Assembly (NCBI GenBank): GCA_020152595.1
Contig: JAIGNY010004056.1
Span: 720,001 to 784,000 of the forward strand
Length of the DNA: 64,000 nucleotides
Direction of reading: 5' to 3'
From: Chiridota heheva
Lineage: Eukaryota > Echinodermata > Holothuroidea > Apodida > Chiridotidae
The position numbers and the translations under genes were made by a program. This document shows, one piece after another, positions 1 through 10,531 of this stretch. How positions within the stretch are numbered: position 1 is the first letter of the stretch; the number at the start of each line of letters is the position of its first letter. Below the pieces are notes generated by a model, which was not told the DNA's origin, made no database searches, and saw only the letters and a list, made by a program, of their open reading frames with translations.

Positions 1-2090
1 CACAATAGGAAGGCTGTGAAACGTAGATCAGCCTGGTTAACGAACCATACCTTAACATCATAGTTACCAAAATATTCTTATTGCATGTTGTAATGTTAGG
101 TTGCATGCGGCTGGACCGTACGTACGTACGTCCGGCCTGGTCTCCAAGTCTTGAATTTAACGCCGTCTAACGATAGATCTAACGTAATTGTTCATTCAAT
201 TACCATATTACCGTAAGCGTACCTAGGCCTAATCCATTTTTTTTTTCTTGAGGCCACGCATGCATGAGGATTGAATTGGGGAACATCGGCCATCATATCT
301 GTGCCGTGAACCGCTTCATTTGTCACATACAAATGTGGCTAACGAGTAAAGTTAGGCCTAACGCTAACGTCTATAAAGCCTAACGTTAAACCTTGGGCCA
401 AAGTAAAGTACCGTAAAACCCGTATGTGATTTTCTCTGAAAACGGCTGTCGTACTTTTCAAAGGTGAATTAGGCTAAGCCTGTGTGATACCTTGCGTGTT
501 GCCCGCAAAATTTACGGTGGATTTTGAGCCATTAGTAGGCGTTAAAGTGTAATTTAAGACCTAAGCCTAACATTACAAGTTACAAGCTGACTCACCCAGC
601 TGTAACCGGCTAGTATTACCAGCTAGCTAAACGTAAAATGTCCAATCACGGGGCCTAACTTTCTGACGTTAGTGCTTCAAGAAAATATAAATAAATATTT
701 ATTCTAAAATTGTTTAAATCGTGAAAGTAGAGGTAACTTGACATTTCGAAATCGTCACAATTTTGTTAATTTTTTTAGTGGGTAAAACCGTAAAATCACA
801 TGAATGACGTGGGAAATATTTGGGTTGGCCCAAAATATAAAATATAACGTTAGATGCACCAGTATGGTATCCGATCGACGATACTGGTTGATATAAACTT
901 CAATAGGCCTAAATAATTATTTCAAACTGCACAATCAAAGTGGGCCTACTACTAAGCTAGGCCTAGATATTCGTTATATAAGTTAGGCCTAGTTATTCTT
1001 TATATACTCCGTTCCAGGCCTTTTACTTCCCCACTGATCTGTTTTTCCTTGTTGGCTGACGTTCACTAATTGCTGCCATTTATGACTTACAGTAGCCTAC
1101 GGCCTAACGGAGAACAAATGTCCCACAGTGATAAGATAGCCTACGTATACGTAGGAGGCCTACGAGAGTTGTAAAAATTAGGCCTAGGCCTATTCGGTCT
1201 ATAACGAATAAATCAAGTAGGCCTAGGTCTATAAAGTATTTTAATTAGAAATTGGAAGTCATAACGATGTTTTCAAACTTTCCTTAGCCTAGGTTGATAA
1301 CATTACATTATTTAGAGATGTTACTGTTCGTGAGATAAACACAAAACGTTAGGCAGTAACATTTAGGCTTAATTCAACTTGCTAGGCAATACTTGTTACC
1401 ATGTAACATATAACCTATAACTTATCATTACTATAGTGAGATAACATATGACTGTGTACTATATATCCATATGCATCGGCTGTATTGCAAGTAGTGTGAA
1501 GCATGTAGGCATGATACTGAGTGAGATCTTTTTTTCTCAATATAGAGTAGGCATACGTTAGTTATTATACACATCCCTCAGTACGTTTGACATCGGGATT
1601 GCCGTACTAGAGCCAGCCATCGGTAAATGGCAGCCATCACTAGCAGTAATACGACAGACATCAATCCGATGGTCAAGCACGGGGAATACTAATAATATAG
1701 GCCTACAGTCAAAATTGTTATCCGACTAGAGTGATTTGTTTAAGTCTTAACGTTAGGCCCTCTAAAACATTTCGGTGGTCGAAATTCGGGTCGACCCTTG
1801 GTAGGCCCCTTTTACAACTTTTCTTGCATTTACAAAGGTTCGATTGGCTGGACGGATTGCCCTAGGGCTAGCCTAGGCCCACTGCCACTGTTAGAATTAT
1901 TTTCGGGGGTGCAAGAAAATGTCGGTGCATAAAATTTGGGGTGTACAAAATCGGGGGTGCCTATAATAGTAGAACGTAGACCTAACAAAGGTTTTAATCT
2001 GGTCGATCGTCGGAAATGCATTGGCCTTTATACGGAGCAGCCGCGTGGTGGGTCACTTTTCACTGGGCAGGGGAAATTAAAATCAGTGGT
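1..2090. other. Gene-free DNA rich in AGGCCTA words
   Basis: No coding frame, RNA gene or transposon protein was recognised here. The word AGGCCTA or a one-base variant recurs about a dozen times (for example near 226, 354, 905, 960, 984, 1148, 1181, 1187, 1219 and 1700), often as the palindrome TAGGCCTA and mixed with CCTAACGTT. The same word reappears around the first exon of the gene at 35599 (35768, 36212, 36226, 37030). It may be a genome-wide compositional habit or a decayed dispersed repeat. Confidence 0.5.
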
Positions 2091-2094
2091 TCAA

Positions 2095-2850
2095 ATCTAG
2101 CCTGAGAGTCGAAGCCCTGGAAAGGGATCAACGGGGCGAAGGCCCTGAAAGCGGTGTTTTTCACGTGATTTCCATTGCAGAATATTACTTAATATTGTGT
2201 CAAATCCAAGGTCAAAACCTTGCGTTCCTTATAATTTTGGTCGCAGAAAATTGCTTAATATTATGTCAAATATAGGGACGAAGCCCCTGAAAGGCTAGAG
2301 GCCTTGCATTTCTCGCGATCTTGAAGGCAGTGTTTAATATTGTGTCAGCTCCAAGGGTGAAATCTAGCGGTGAAGCCCTGGTAGGGGCCAGGGGGAAAAG
2401 CTCCCAAAAGCATATACGTTTCTAGTGATTTTGATAGCAGAAAATTGTGTGAAATCTAGGGGCGAAGCACCAGGAAACCCGGAGCCTCTTGTGAATTTGA
2501 TATCAAAACAATTGTTTAAAATTCTGTCAAATCTATAGACATACAAGAGATAATGGCCGCGAAGCCCTGGTGGGGACTCACAGGACTGAAACCCTACGTT
2601 TTTGGGAGCCGCCGAAATTAGTTCTAAACGTCAAATTTATGGAGTAACGGTGTAGGATGGGGGCGAAGCCCCCGTAAGCCCTATACGTTTTTCGTAATTT
2701 TTATAGCATAACATTTCTAAATATTGTGTCAAATCGTCCTGGGTGCCTGGTAGGCGTCCATGGGGAGAAGCCGCATGAAGCTTAGCGTTTTGTGGCGTAA
2801 ATTTGGTAGCTGAAAATTGCTTAAAATTGTGTTATTTCCACACTATAGTT
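2095..2850. repeat. Decayed tandem array with GCGAAGCCC core
   Basis: A unit of roughly 80 to 110 bp recurs about eight times. Each unit carries a GCGAAGCCC-like box (near 2113, 2136, 2280, 2364, 2464, 2560, 2655 and 2767), then an ACGTTTTT/GTGATTTT stretch, a GCAGAAAATTG box and a TGTCAAAT box. Units are heavily diverged and vary in length, so the array is old. Nothing in it codes for protein. Confidence 0.7.
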
Positions 2851-4865
2851 AGTTAAAAGGAATATAGATTTTAGAACGAATGTTCATATGTAGGATCCCA
2901 TTGACTATGGTCTTCTTATGTAAGAATAACGCTTTCAGCAGAGGTACAAAGATTTCAAAAAAATGGTTAAAGGGGCATTAATTTGTAGGTGCACTAAGGG
3001 GCGGATCTATAAATTTCAATTAGAAGTGACGCTAGTCGGTCCTAGATCCCCTCCCCCATCCCAGGCAAAGTGTTCAAATTTAGCCCACTTCTGTGAGAAT
3101 GTTTAGAAAAGTAATTTAAAAAATGTAAAGGTTAACACAATTTGTGCAAATATTCTGACATTTTAAGGGAGCGCGCTCCGGGTGGGCAGAGATACGTCCT
3201 AATTATCTAATATTTTCAAATAATGGAGCCATTTTTGCACAAGTTCCTGCACCATAATTATTAATCCATGGGTATTTTGTATTATTTTGAAGAATAAAAT
3301 TTCGAAAAGTGGCCAAAGGTGGCGCTGTTTACTTGCAAGAAGGGCACTTTTGCCATTGTTTGGAAAAGTGAGGGCACGTGCTGCCCCCATTCTCTTTTTC
3401 CTCCGTTCCCAGTACCCATCTGGATTTTAGTGAAAACCTTTATAACGTTTGTTTTGTAAATGATACAATTGCAAAAGCTGGGAATTAAAAGTATATAAAA
3501 ATACATTCGCAGGACTGAGTATTCGGTCATCCGGGCATTTTGAACATGCATGCGGAACATCTTATCGGTGAAAACATGCCACAATTTGTACACAACTGAA
3601 TACCACGCTTTAGCCTATATACGCGTCACGCACAATTCGTGTGCTTTAAAACTTCGAAAATATATCTTCTACGACATTTCCATCAAATTTGCAACAATTT
3701 CTTGCACAAATACCCAAGAGAAGGTAGAAATTTGGCAGGGATGTTGGAAGAAACTTAGGGCAAAATCCAGTGAGGACACTTTTATTATTCAAAATTCCTA
3801 ACGAGGATCTGAAACAAGAACAAAGTTCCATGTGAGGGTTGGCGGAAGATGCTTTGAATCCAAATTCAGGGGGCACAGGATTTGAAGGGCACTTATTCGA
3901 CTGACATTTTGAAAACATGTACGGTCTTACAGTACGACAACATAACTTAAGCGACAATTTTTAACATCATCCCCCTTCCCTCTACCTTTCCTTTCCCCCT
4001 ACTCAATTTCCCAAACCTCCCCATTCCCCTTCCCATCCCCTCTAACTTCACCTGAAAATGTCTAAACCTTTATCGGTCATAAAAGTACTTTTTATTTCCC
4101 TTTTCTTCTTAACCTGTTAACTTTGCAGCCACGACAATTTGCATGAATTGTTCATTTTAGATCAAGATATTGAGAACCAAAATTAGGGAAAATAGGAACA
4201 TTTCATACCGAGTTCTATAATAAGAATTAGGAAATTTATTGATCATAAATCTCAAATTCGGAAAGAGAAAAAAATTTACATCACGATTAATCAATTATAT
4301 TGATCATGATTCGGAATATTTAATATTCCAAACAATTGTGAAAAGCAAATAACTGAATAAGGGGTCCTTGGAATGGTTTCCTTTTTCTGAGTTGTGTAAA
4401 ATTGAATGAACTCGGTATATCAGTATAATTATATTTGACCAGATTCTAAATCAAGTTTGCATGATCCAAATTCACACTTCATCAGCCCAGTCTTCAGCGA
4501 GTCAGTGGCGAGGGCCCCCATTGTTTTGTTTTTTTTTTGTTTGTTTTCTGGACCAATTAAAAGTGCCTCTTTGTTAAAATTTTGGTAGCGTGTACATAAC
4601 ATTTGTTTAACTATTGGAGAAGAGCACATCCATACGTCAGCTCATGGCAAAGGGCTGGGTATATATCGTAAGTTTGCCCTGGGACCCCATTTCAAAGATG
4701 TTCCAATAATACAAAATTGGGGTGGCCGGCACACCCATAGCAAGGATTTTTTTTAAACAAAATTATAAGCGGAGAAAACAAGGTTGTCAGATTTGAATGC
4801 TTCGCTTTTTCAGTATGACGCTATTAAGACGTCAGCCGGAATACTCAAATAATACTTCACAATAT
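2851..4865. other. No gene seen
   Basis: AT-rich sequence with scattered short phrases such as GGGCACTTTTGCC that also occur in other non-coding parts of the window. Overlapping open frames of about 100 codons on both strands near 3280-3960 lack recognisable domains and look like chance frames. Confidence 0.5.
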
Positions 4866-4878
4866 TGTGTGTGTGTGG

Positions 4879-4909
<31 letters not shown>

Positions 4910-4928
4910 TGTGTGTGTGTGTGTGTGT
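4866..4928. repeat. GT dinucleotide microsatellite
   Basis: About 30 GT units broken by a few GGG interruptions. It is a simple repeat that can form Z-DNA and is likely to vary in length between individuals. Confidence 0.95.
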
Positions 4929-5973
4929 AGGCACATTCTGTAGACCAGTAGCCAGGAATTTGGGTTCCTTTTTCACAAAAAATGGCAAAACAATCTTGAA
5001 ATTCTAGGTGCTTATTATTTTTTTAGATTTAAAAAAAGGGTCTCGTTGCTCGGACTCAACTTTCATTTGGCCTATATAAAATTGCCATTGTTTCGATATA
5101 AAATGATGGAGCAGAGGAAGGTGTGTGTGTGGGAAGAGGGGGAATTTAGCGCGAATCTAAGATTTTATGTGGCTCTGATAACTAAAATCGTAGCGCTTCT
5201 AGAGTGCTTTGTTCCTGGGCCCCAACAAGGTATTTTGAATCCTTGACTTGGTTTATAATCACAACATATTTACTTAAGTTTGCGAATTTCGTCTGAATTT
5301 ATTAATCTATTTGGTCTTACGAACTGAAATCTTTGTGAATTTCGACGAATCTAAGCTTTCATTTGGCTCTCAAATGATCACAATTGTAGCGCCATGTTTT
5401 GGGCCTCACCAGGTACGAATATTGAAAAGTTAATTTAGATTTATTGAATTTTATGACCACCCATCCCTTATGCTCCATACTTAATCCTGTACCTTCCCAT
5501 GGAAAATATCTCTTTTCATTTCATTACTATACCAAAAATGAATCATTTTCTGATTCAATGGTTTCCCTTATTTGAACATTTTCGAATAATAATTTACCAT
5601 TTTGCGATTAGTGAGCGCCAACTTTCAGCATTTTGTTGGTTTATTACCGCAATTCTAAAAATTGACTTTTCAAATAAAATAAATAAGATTTCCATGGAAT
5701 GCTAGTGTGTGTGTGGGGGAACTATGCTTTACCGAAATAAGCTACCAAGGTACAATTTTATAACGTGTTTAAATCACATTCCTTCCGAATTCATTCAATT
5801 TTTAGAAAACTACCTTTATTCCCGTGCAATGTCTTCATTTTGGGTCAATTTTCGTTAAATTTCTTCTATTCAGGAAATATGGTCAATTTTCATCAATTAT
5901 CTGGAAATGTTGCATATATATTACTAAACTTTTCACTGAGTTTACCAAATTGTTTCCCAAAAAAGTTCAGGGG

Positions 5974-6071
5974 GCGTGGTTTGGAATCAAGTCCCACGTG
6001 GACCTCCGTTTATTCGCATTAAAGCGCAGTTCTGTCCTGTCATTCCCCCGTAGACGCCATTTTTTGCCCGT
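5974..6071 (+). repeat. Dispersed repeat, copy A
   Basis: This stretch, from GCGTGGTTTGGAATCAA to GACGCCATTTTTTGCCCG, matches the reverse complement of 20171-20270 with clear block identity (GCGTTAAAGCGCAGTT-type core, TCCTGTCATTCCC, GACGCCATTTTTGCC). The two copies are inverted relative to each other and 14 kb apart. It is probably part of a non-autonomous transposon. Confidence 0.75.
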
Positions 6072-6374
6072 TAAAACCGTAGTTTACGAATTACCGTATT
6101 GGGATGAAATGTAAGCTGCCACTAATATCATGTTCAAGTACAGATCAATATACAATACAATTACAACTTTGTTATTGGTTGAAAAATTACGCAAACACTA
6201 GCAAATCATTAACAGTGTAGGAATAAAATATATGTTGCTCTTAAAGTGATGCCACATATATATAATAGATGTATTAATGATGTGTCAAATCATTTTACTT
6301 GGGACAAGCTTCTATCTTTAAATCCCTGTCAGTGTGGTTCTCAGATGTTACCATTGATACTGTTCAGGAGAACA

Positions 6375-6660
6375 GGTAGCTCAGTTTGCAGAGCGCACGA
6401 CCAAGATGCTGGAAGTAAAACGCGTCAATCAGCCCGATCTCACAACTCTCCCGTGCGGATATTAAACCCTTCATCCCCACAAATCCCTTTACATGAAACG
6501 GACAGGTTCGTCTGCAACAAACGGGTGATTCGACTAGACCACACTGCCGAATACCAACATTAGTAACTCAAGATACCGTTGAAACCCTATTGACGGTGGA
6601 AGGAGGGAAAAGAGCTACCATGGCTTGCCTCTTATACAGTATCCTGCGTTGGCTGGGGCA
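6375..6660 (+). mobile_element. tRNA-derived SINE fragment
   Basis: The head GGTAGCTCAGTTTGCAGAGCGCACGACC-type sequence has a tRNA A-box (TAGCTCAGTTTG), and a CTGGAAGTAAAACGCGTCAATC stretch stands where the T-arm would be. The B-box is degraded. The same head occurs at 60547 and, more diverged, at 47912, so this is a repeat family and not a tRNA gene. The 3' limit is uncertain. Confidence 0.6.
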
Positions 6661-6777
6661 GGTACTTTTACCCTACAATCACCAGACACACTCAGTCAGA
6701 AAAAATCGTTAACAGGACTTTATGAAACAATCAAGAATATCTTGTGATGCATTCCGATGACTTAGAGATAAAATCTC

Positions 6778-6868
6778 AGGGGTCACTATACAGTCGCTGA
6801 CCAATCAGAAGTGAACTACGGTGCAGCTATGACGTCATAGTAAAGCTGGATTCTATATAGTGACCCCT
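6778..6868. mobile_element. 91-bp MITE with perfect 13-bp inverted ends
   Basis: The left end AGGGGTCACTATA (6778-6790) and the right end TATAGTGACCCCT (6856-6868) are exact reverse complements. The interior has no coding capacity. A clear target-site duplication was not seen, so the superfamily is not assigned. Confidence 0.7.
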
Positions 6869-6889
6869 TACTAGTAATGTTGAAGATAA

Positions 6890-7030
6890 TTTCTCGAAAA
6901 TTCGCCAAAAATTTGCGAAAAAAAACCTTGCTCAAATGTAAAAAAATTTTCCTAAATTACCTGGAAATTAGAAAAAATTTTTCGAAAATTGAAGAGAATT
7001 GCCCGGAAATTACGGAAAGCTCTCGAATAT
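6890..7030. repeat. AT-rich roughly 30-bp periodic repeat
   Basis: Diverged copies of a TTTTCGGAAATTTT-like word follow each other at roughly 30-bp spacing, here read on the minus strand. The same kind of array occurs at 29279-29625 and 33178-33600. This looks like a dispersed satellite-like repeat or the subterminal part of DNA transposons. Confidence 0.5.
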
Positions 7031-8035
7031 TAAGAATGCCCACCCCCCTCCTTCACTCTGCCCCCAAAGCTAAAAGCTGTGGTGAAATGATTACCCAAAA
7101 TTAATTGTTTATTCACAGGTGCATTGCGATTTTCCCTTCGTAAAAGGTTTTCCAGTAAAAAAAAACAACAACAACAACAACCCCCCTCCTGAGTAAGATG
7201 GTCCTGTACGGTCATGTGCACCCTGATGACAAAACTGTTTATTAATCACGTTATCACATCATCTCTGGTTTGCTATGGCCTGCCCCCTTGACATTTTATC
7301 TTGGCCCTGTCCCTGATCATTCACTGATCTAAAAAGTGCACCCGACATCTCTGCCCGACGGAGGTTGGGCCAAGTAGAATGGTGTCAGCATCAAGCCGAG
7401 TTGGAAAATGATTCTGATAATTTTAGCCGAATATAGGGAATATGATTCAGTAATGTCTATAATTTAAATAGTGCATTCGATATTTCACATCTCTGCCGGA
7501 CTAATATCGGTGACCTCCCTTCCCCGTCCCATCTAGTAAGGCCATGAAAATAAGAAAACCCAAATCATTTTCAAAGTATTTTAAATTAATTTTCCTACCA
7601 TATCTCTTTACATACCATGTTTTTCCCCGACAAAATAGTCAAAATTAGAATTTTCCTTCGAAACCTTTTTTTAAGGGGTGTAACATCCCCACATCCTCTT
7701 TAAGTTATGCCCCTGTCCTGCCCCTTTCTATATACGTCTCTGCACATAACAATATTAGGCAAAACACCTAGTACCGCAGGCCCCAAATATTTAGTTTATT
7801 AGAGTAACCACACTATCACAACTTGTAATAACAATATTAGTATGATAACATATTATAATATTCTTTATGCTTTTTAAGTATGAAGAATAGCTTAAGGAGA
7901 CGATAGGTAATCATAATACAAACTAGAAAAAATGAATGGATGTGTACACATAATTACTGCTAAGCTAGAGAAACTTTAAATAGACCTTCATAATATACTA
8001 CATAAATGATATAGAGAGAATACTAAAAAATGGTC
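7031..8035. other. No gene seen; left flank of gypsy remnant
   Basis: The stretch includes a short CAA microsatellite near 7156-7180 and AT-rich sequence from 7740. In a Gmr1-like element the reverse transcriptase would lie here, downstream of the integrase on the minus strand, but no RT motif is visible. No LTR was recognised. Confidence 0.5.
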
Positions 8036-8930
8036 ACTTAATGACACTTGATTTGACCTCTTCATCTATTTCCTTCTTAGACCAAAGTTCTTTCAGAACT
8101 TCCATGCGGCCACTAACAGATCTTCCATGAAGCAACTCAAAAAGGGAGAATGCTATGCTTTCCAGAGGTACCACTCTTAAACTAAAGAGAAGTGCTGGGC
8201 GCTGGGAGGAACCTGTTCCATTTTTTTGGTCTCTATGAACACTTTCTGCTAGGCATTCGCTAAAGCTTAAAGCTTAATTAAGCCTCTCTACCAGCCCGTT
8301 GTATTGCGGATTGTGGGTTGTGGTCAGTTGCTTCACAGAGAGAAGCCAGGCTACTTCCCGCATTACGTCAAAGGTGAATTGGGTTCCCATATAATATAGA
8401 ACCTCTTTCGGGATCAATACTCGAGAGTATATCTCAAGAAGAGTGTTTCCGGGATACTGATATGGGAAAATGCTACCGCCTCAGGATAAGGCGTAGCGTA
8501 GTCTACGAGCGTAAGTGCAGCGGTTACCCTTGTCACTGACTGGTGCTATGGGACCTATCAAGTCGATGGCTATTGTCCTAAACGTGGTATCTATTAATGG
8601 CATCTCACCTTGAGGACATTCTTTACATTATCCCCAGGTTTGTATTTGACAAACATCGCAAGAGATGCAAAAACGCTTTATGATTCCTTGAATGCTCGGC
8701 CAGTAAAATTTTGACTGTACCCTGTCAATGGTTTTCTTAGGTCCTAAGTGTCCCACCATAGAATACGCGTGAGCCAGTTGCATTACCTGGTTCCTATACT
8801 TTTGTGGGACTACTAATTGTTTTGTGTGACTTTGAGCGTTATTTTGATTTGTTGTGACGAACGCTCTGAACAACAACTCCTCTGATTTTATCATTCTTAG
8901 CTCATTACCTTTCCTGTTACCTTAGTTTGG
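8036..8930 (-). pseudogene. Gypsy integrase remnant
   Basis: The N-terminal zinc-binding domain is readable at 8894-8640, with the His-His pair in LAHAYSMVGH followed by the Cys pair CISCDVC. The catalytic core follows in broken frames. TIAIDLIGPI at about 8580 carries the first catalytic Asp, and a stretch equivalent to the second Asp region and the NPQ..GLVER region lies near 8400-8280. A C-terminal FELLHGR-type block lies near 8130. Several stops and shifts interrupt it. In the family this enzyme inserts the cDNA into the host chromosome. Confidence 0.85.
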
Positions 8931-9059
8931 CCTACTTCTGCCAGCTTCCATAACTTAACCATTTCTTGGCCACTCTTTTGTTCCTTCAGTATCTCTTCCC
9001 AAGTTCAAATTTCTTATGCTTATTGGGGCTCCTGTAGGTAACTGACCCGTATCCTTTCT

Positions 9060-9420
9060 TTTTTGCGTTGCCCTGGTCTCGATTGCACAACTTATTCCTT
9101 GATCTTCACAATCACTATTTGAACCCCTTCACCTGTTTGAACCCAGTTTGGATTTGGATCACGTGGTTGTCGCACGCCTTCAACATTATCTAACACTAAA
9201 TCGTAGAGTGGGGTCTCCATTACCAACGCCCCTAGTTCCCCAATATAAAAGGGAGTGTCTATTTTGATGTTTGCAGCAGGGACTTCTCTTACTGTTCCAA
9301 TTAGTAAGACACTGTTGTTTACTCTCAGTCAGCTGCTATGGTTTTACTAGCTTTCTTCGCACAACCACGGTACGGTACTACACCCGCTATTACACAATAC
9401 ATTTACTAACATCAAATTAA
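9060..9420 (-). pseudogene. Gypsy aspartic protease remnant and linker
   Basis: The block around 9290-9130 reads IKIDTPFYIGELGALVMETP and then a YDLVLDNVEGVR segment, the conserved C-terminal half of Gmr1-type proteases. Upstream, near 9385, the active-site motif appears as NSGCSTV, so Asn stands where the catalytic Asp of D-S/T-G is expected. Stop codons separate the two parts. The linker that follows (about 9110-9020) contains an AIETRATQKRK-like stretch that leads into the integrase. The protease would have processed the Gag-Pol polyprotein. Confidence 0.75.
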
Positions 9421-9639
9421 CCATGATATCTTTTTGACAGGCATACAGTTATATATTGAGATATAAGCACTTGACACAGGTAATTCATCACCGGAAAGAA
9501 GTTTGACACATGTAGCTGGCTGTATAGCTTGTGCATAATACATCTTATTCATATCAACGCTGGGCGCTAAATGTTGCGTTCCATCTTTTCCAGACTTGGT
9601 TTCATTCTTAACCTTATCAACATAATCTTGTTCCTTGTT

Positions 9640-10523
9640 TGGGACAGACGCCCAGCTTTATTTCTTAAGTCAGGCATACTCTTTTGACAGTCTCTGGCAA
9701 TGTGATCAGTACCTTGACATACAAAACACTTTGGAACCTTGAAACTATTTCTTGATCTCTTCTATTATTTCTTTCTCATCAATTCTGTCTGACTTTTATG
9801 ACCTTTGGTTGTTTCGTTTAAAACACTTACGAGGTTTTGTTTCATGAGCATCGTGACACCTGTTTAAAAGTGTGACCATTTCATTTACATAATTCGGGCT
9901 TCTTTCTTTTAAGAATAAACCAAGTATTTGTGACATGTATTGAAAATTTGCTCTCTCAAAATCAGATCTGCCAAAATGATTTTTCAACTTGGCTTAGATC
10001 AACCCATCTCATCAGGGCCTTTTAAGCGCTCAGCGAATTGAGCGAAACTTTAGCCTGATTCCATTGTTACATACCAAAATTTCTTCCTAAACCCTCTTCA
10101 TTCAATTCATACCTCTTCAATAAGGCAACCTTTAAAATGTCATAGTCTTTATCCTGTTCATCTAAAAGCCTGGAGTATAAATCCAGAGTTTTCTCCTCTA
10201 AAAGTGCACTCAATGGTAATGCCTGATCCTGTTTTGACGACTCCATGTCCACAATACCTGCGTATCTCTCAAATCGTCTGAGATATGAATCTGTTTCGTC
10301 ATGTCTTTCTTAAAACGCTGACAATTTTGGCATATTACGTTTATAGGGTCCCGACCGATTAATACTTTCTGTATTTTAATTTTTGCCATCACAGCGACTC
10401 CGTTTCTCTCTCCCTCTGATTTTAACTTATAGAGCTTTCATTTTTCTTTTCGCCATGGTCCAATTTAGCTTCATTCATTTCCCTATCATGTTCCCTCTGC
10501 TTTTGTCTTTCGTCTTTTAAGGA
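9640..10523 (-). pseudogene. Gypsy gag remnant, 3' part
   Basis: The segment at 10240-10100 reads LPLSALLEEKTLDLYSRL followed by DYDILKVALLKRYEL, the capsid signature of this gypsy gag family. A CCHC zinc knuckle, CFVCQGTDHIARDC, lies at 9687-9728. A charged coiled-coil-like stretch (DERQKQREHDREMNEAKLD) runs to the hAT insertion point at 10524. Frames change several times. Gag proteins form the particle that packages the element's RNA. Confidence 0.75.
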
Positions 10524-10531
10524 GTCAGCCA
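10524..10531. repeat. hAT target-site duplication, left copy
   Basis: GTCAGCCA stands directly before the element's first base. The same eight bases occur directly after its last base at 13478-13485. Eight-base duplications are the hallmark of hAT transposition. Confidence 0.95.

Noticed and set aside
3282-3957. Overlapping frames of about 100 codons on both strands
   Set aside because: They have no domain or codon pattern, and they overlap each other on opposite strands within repeat-like sequence.
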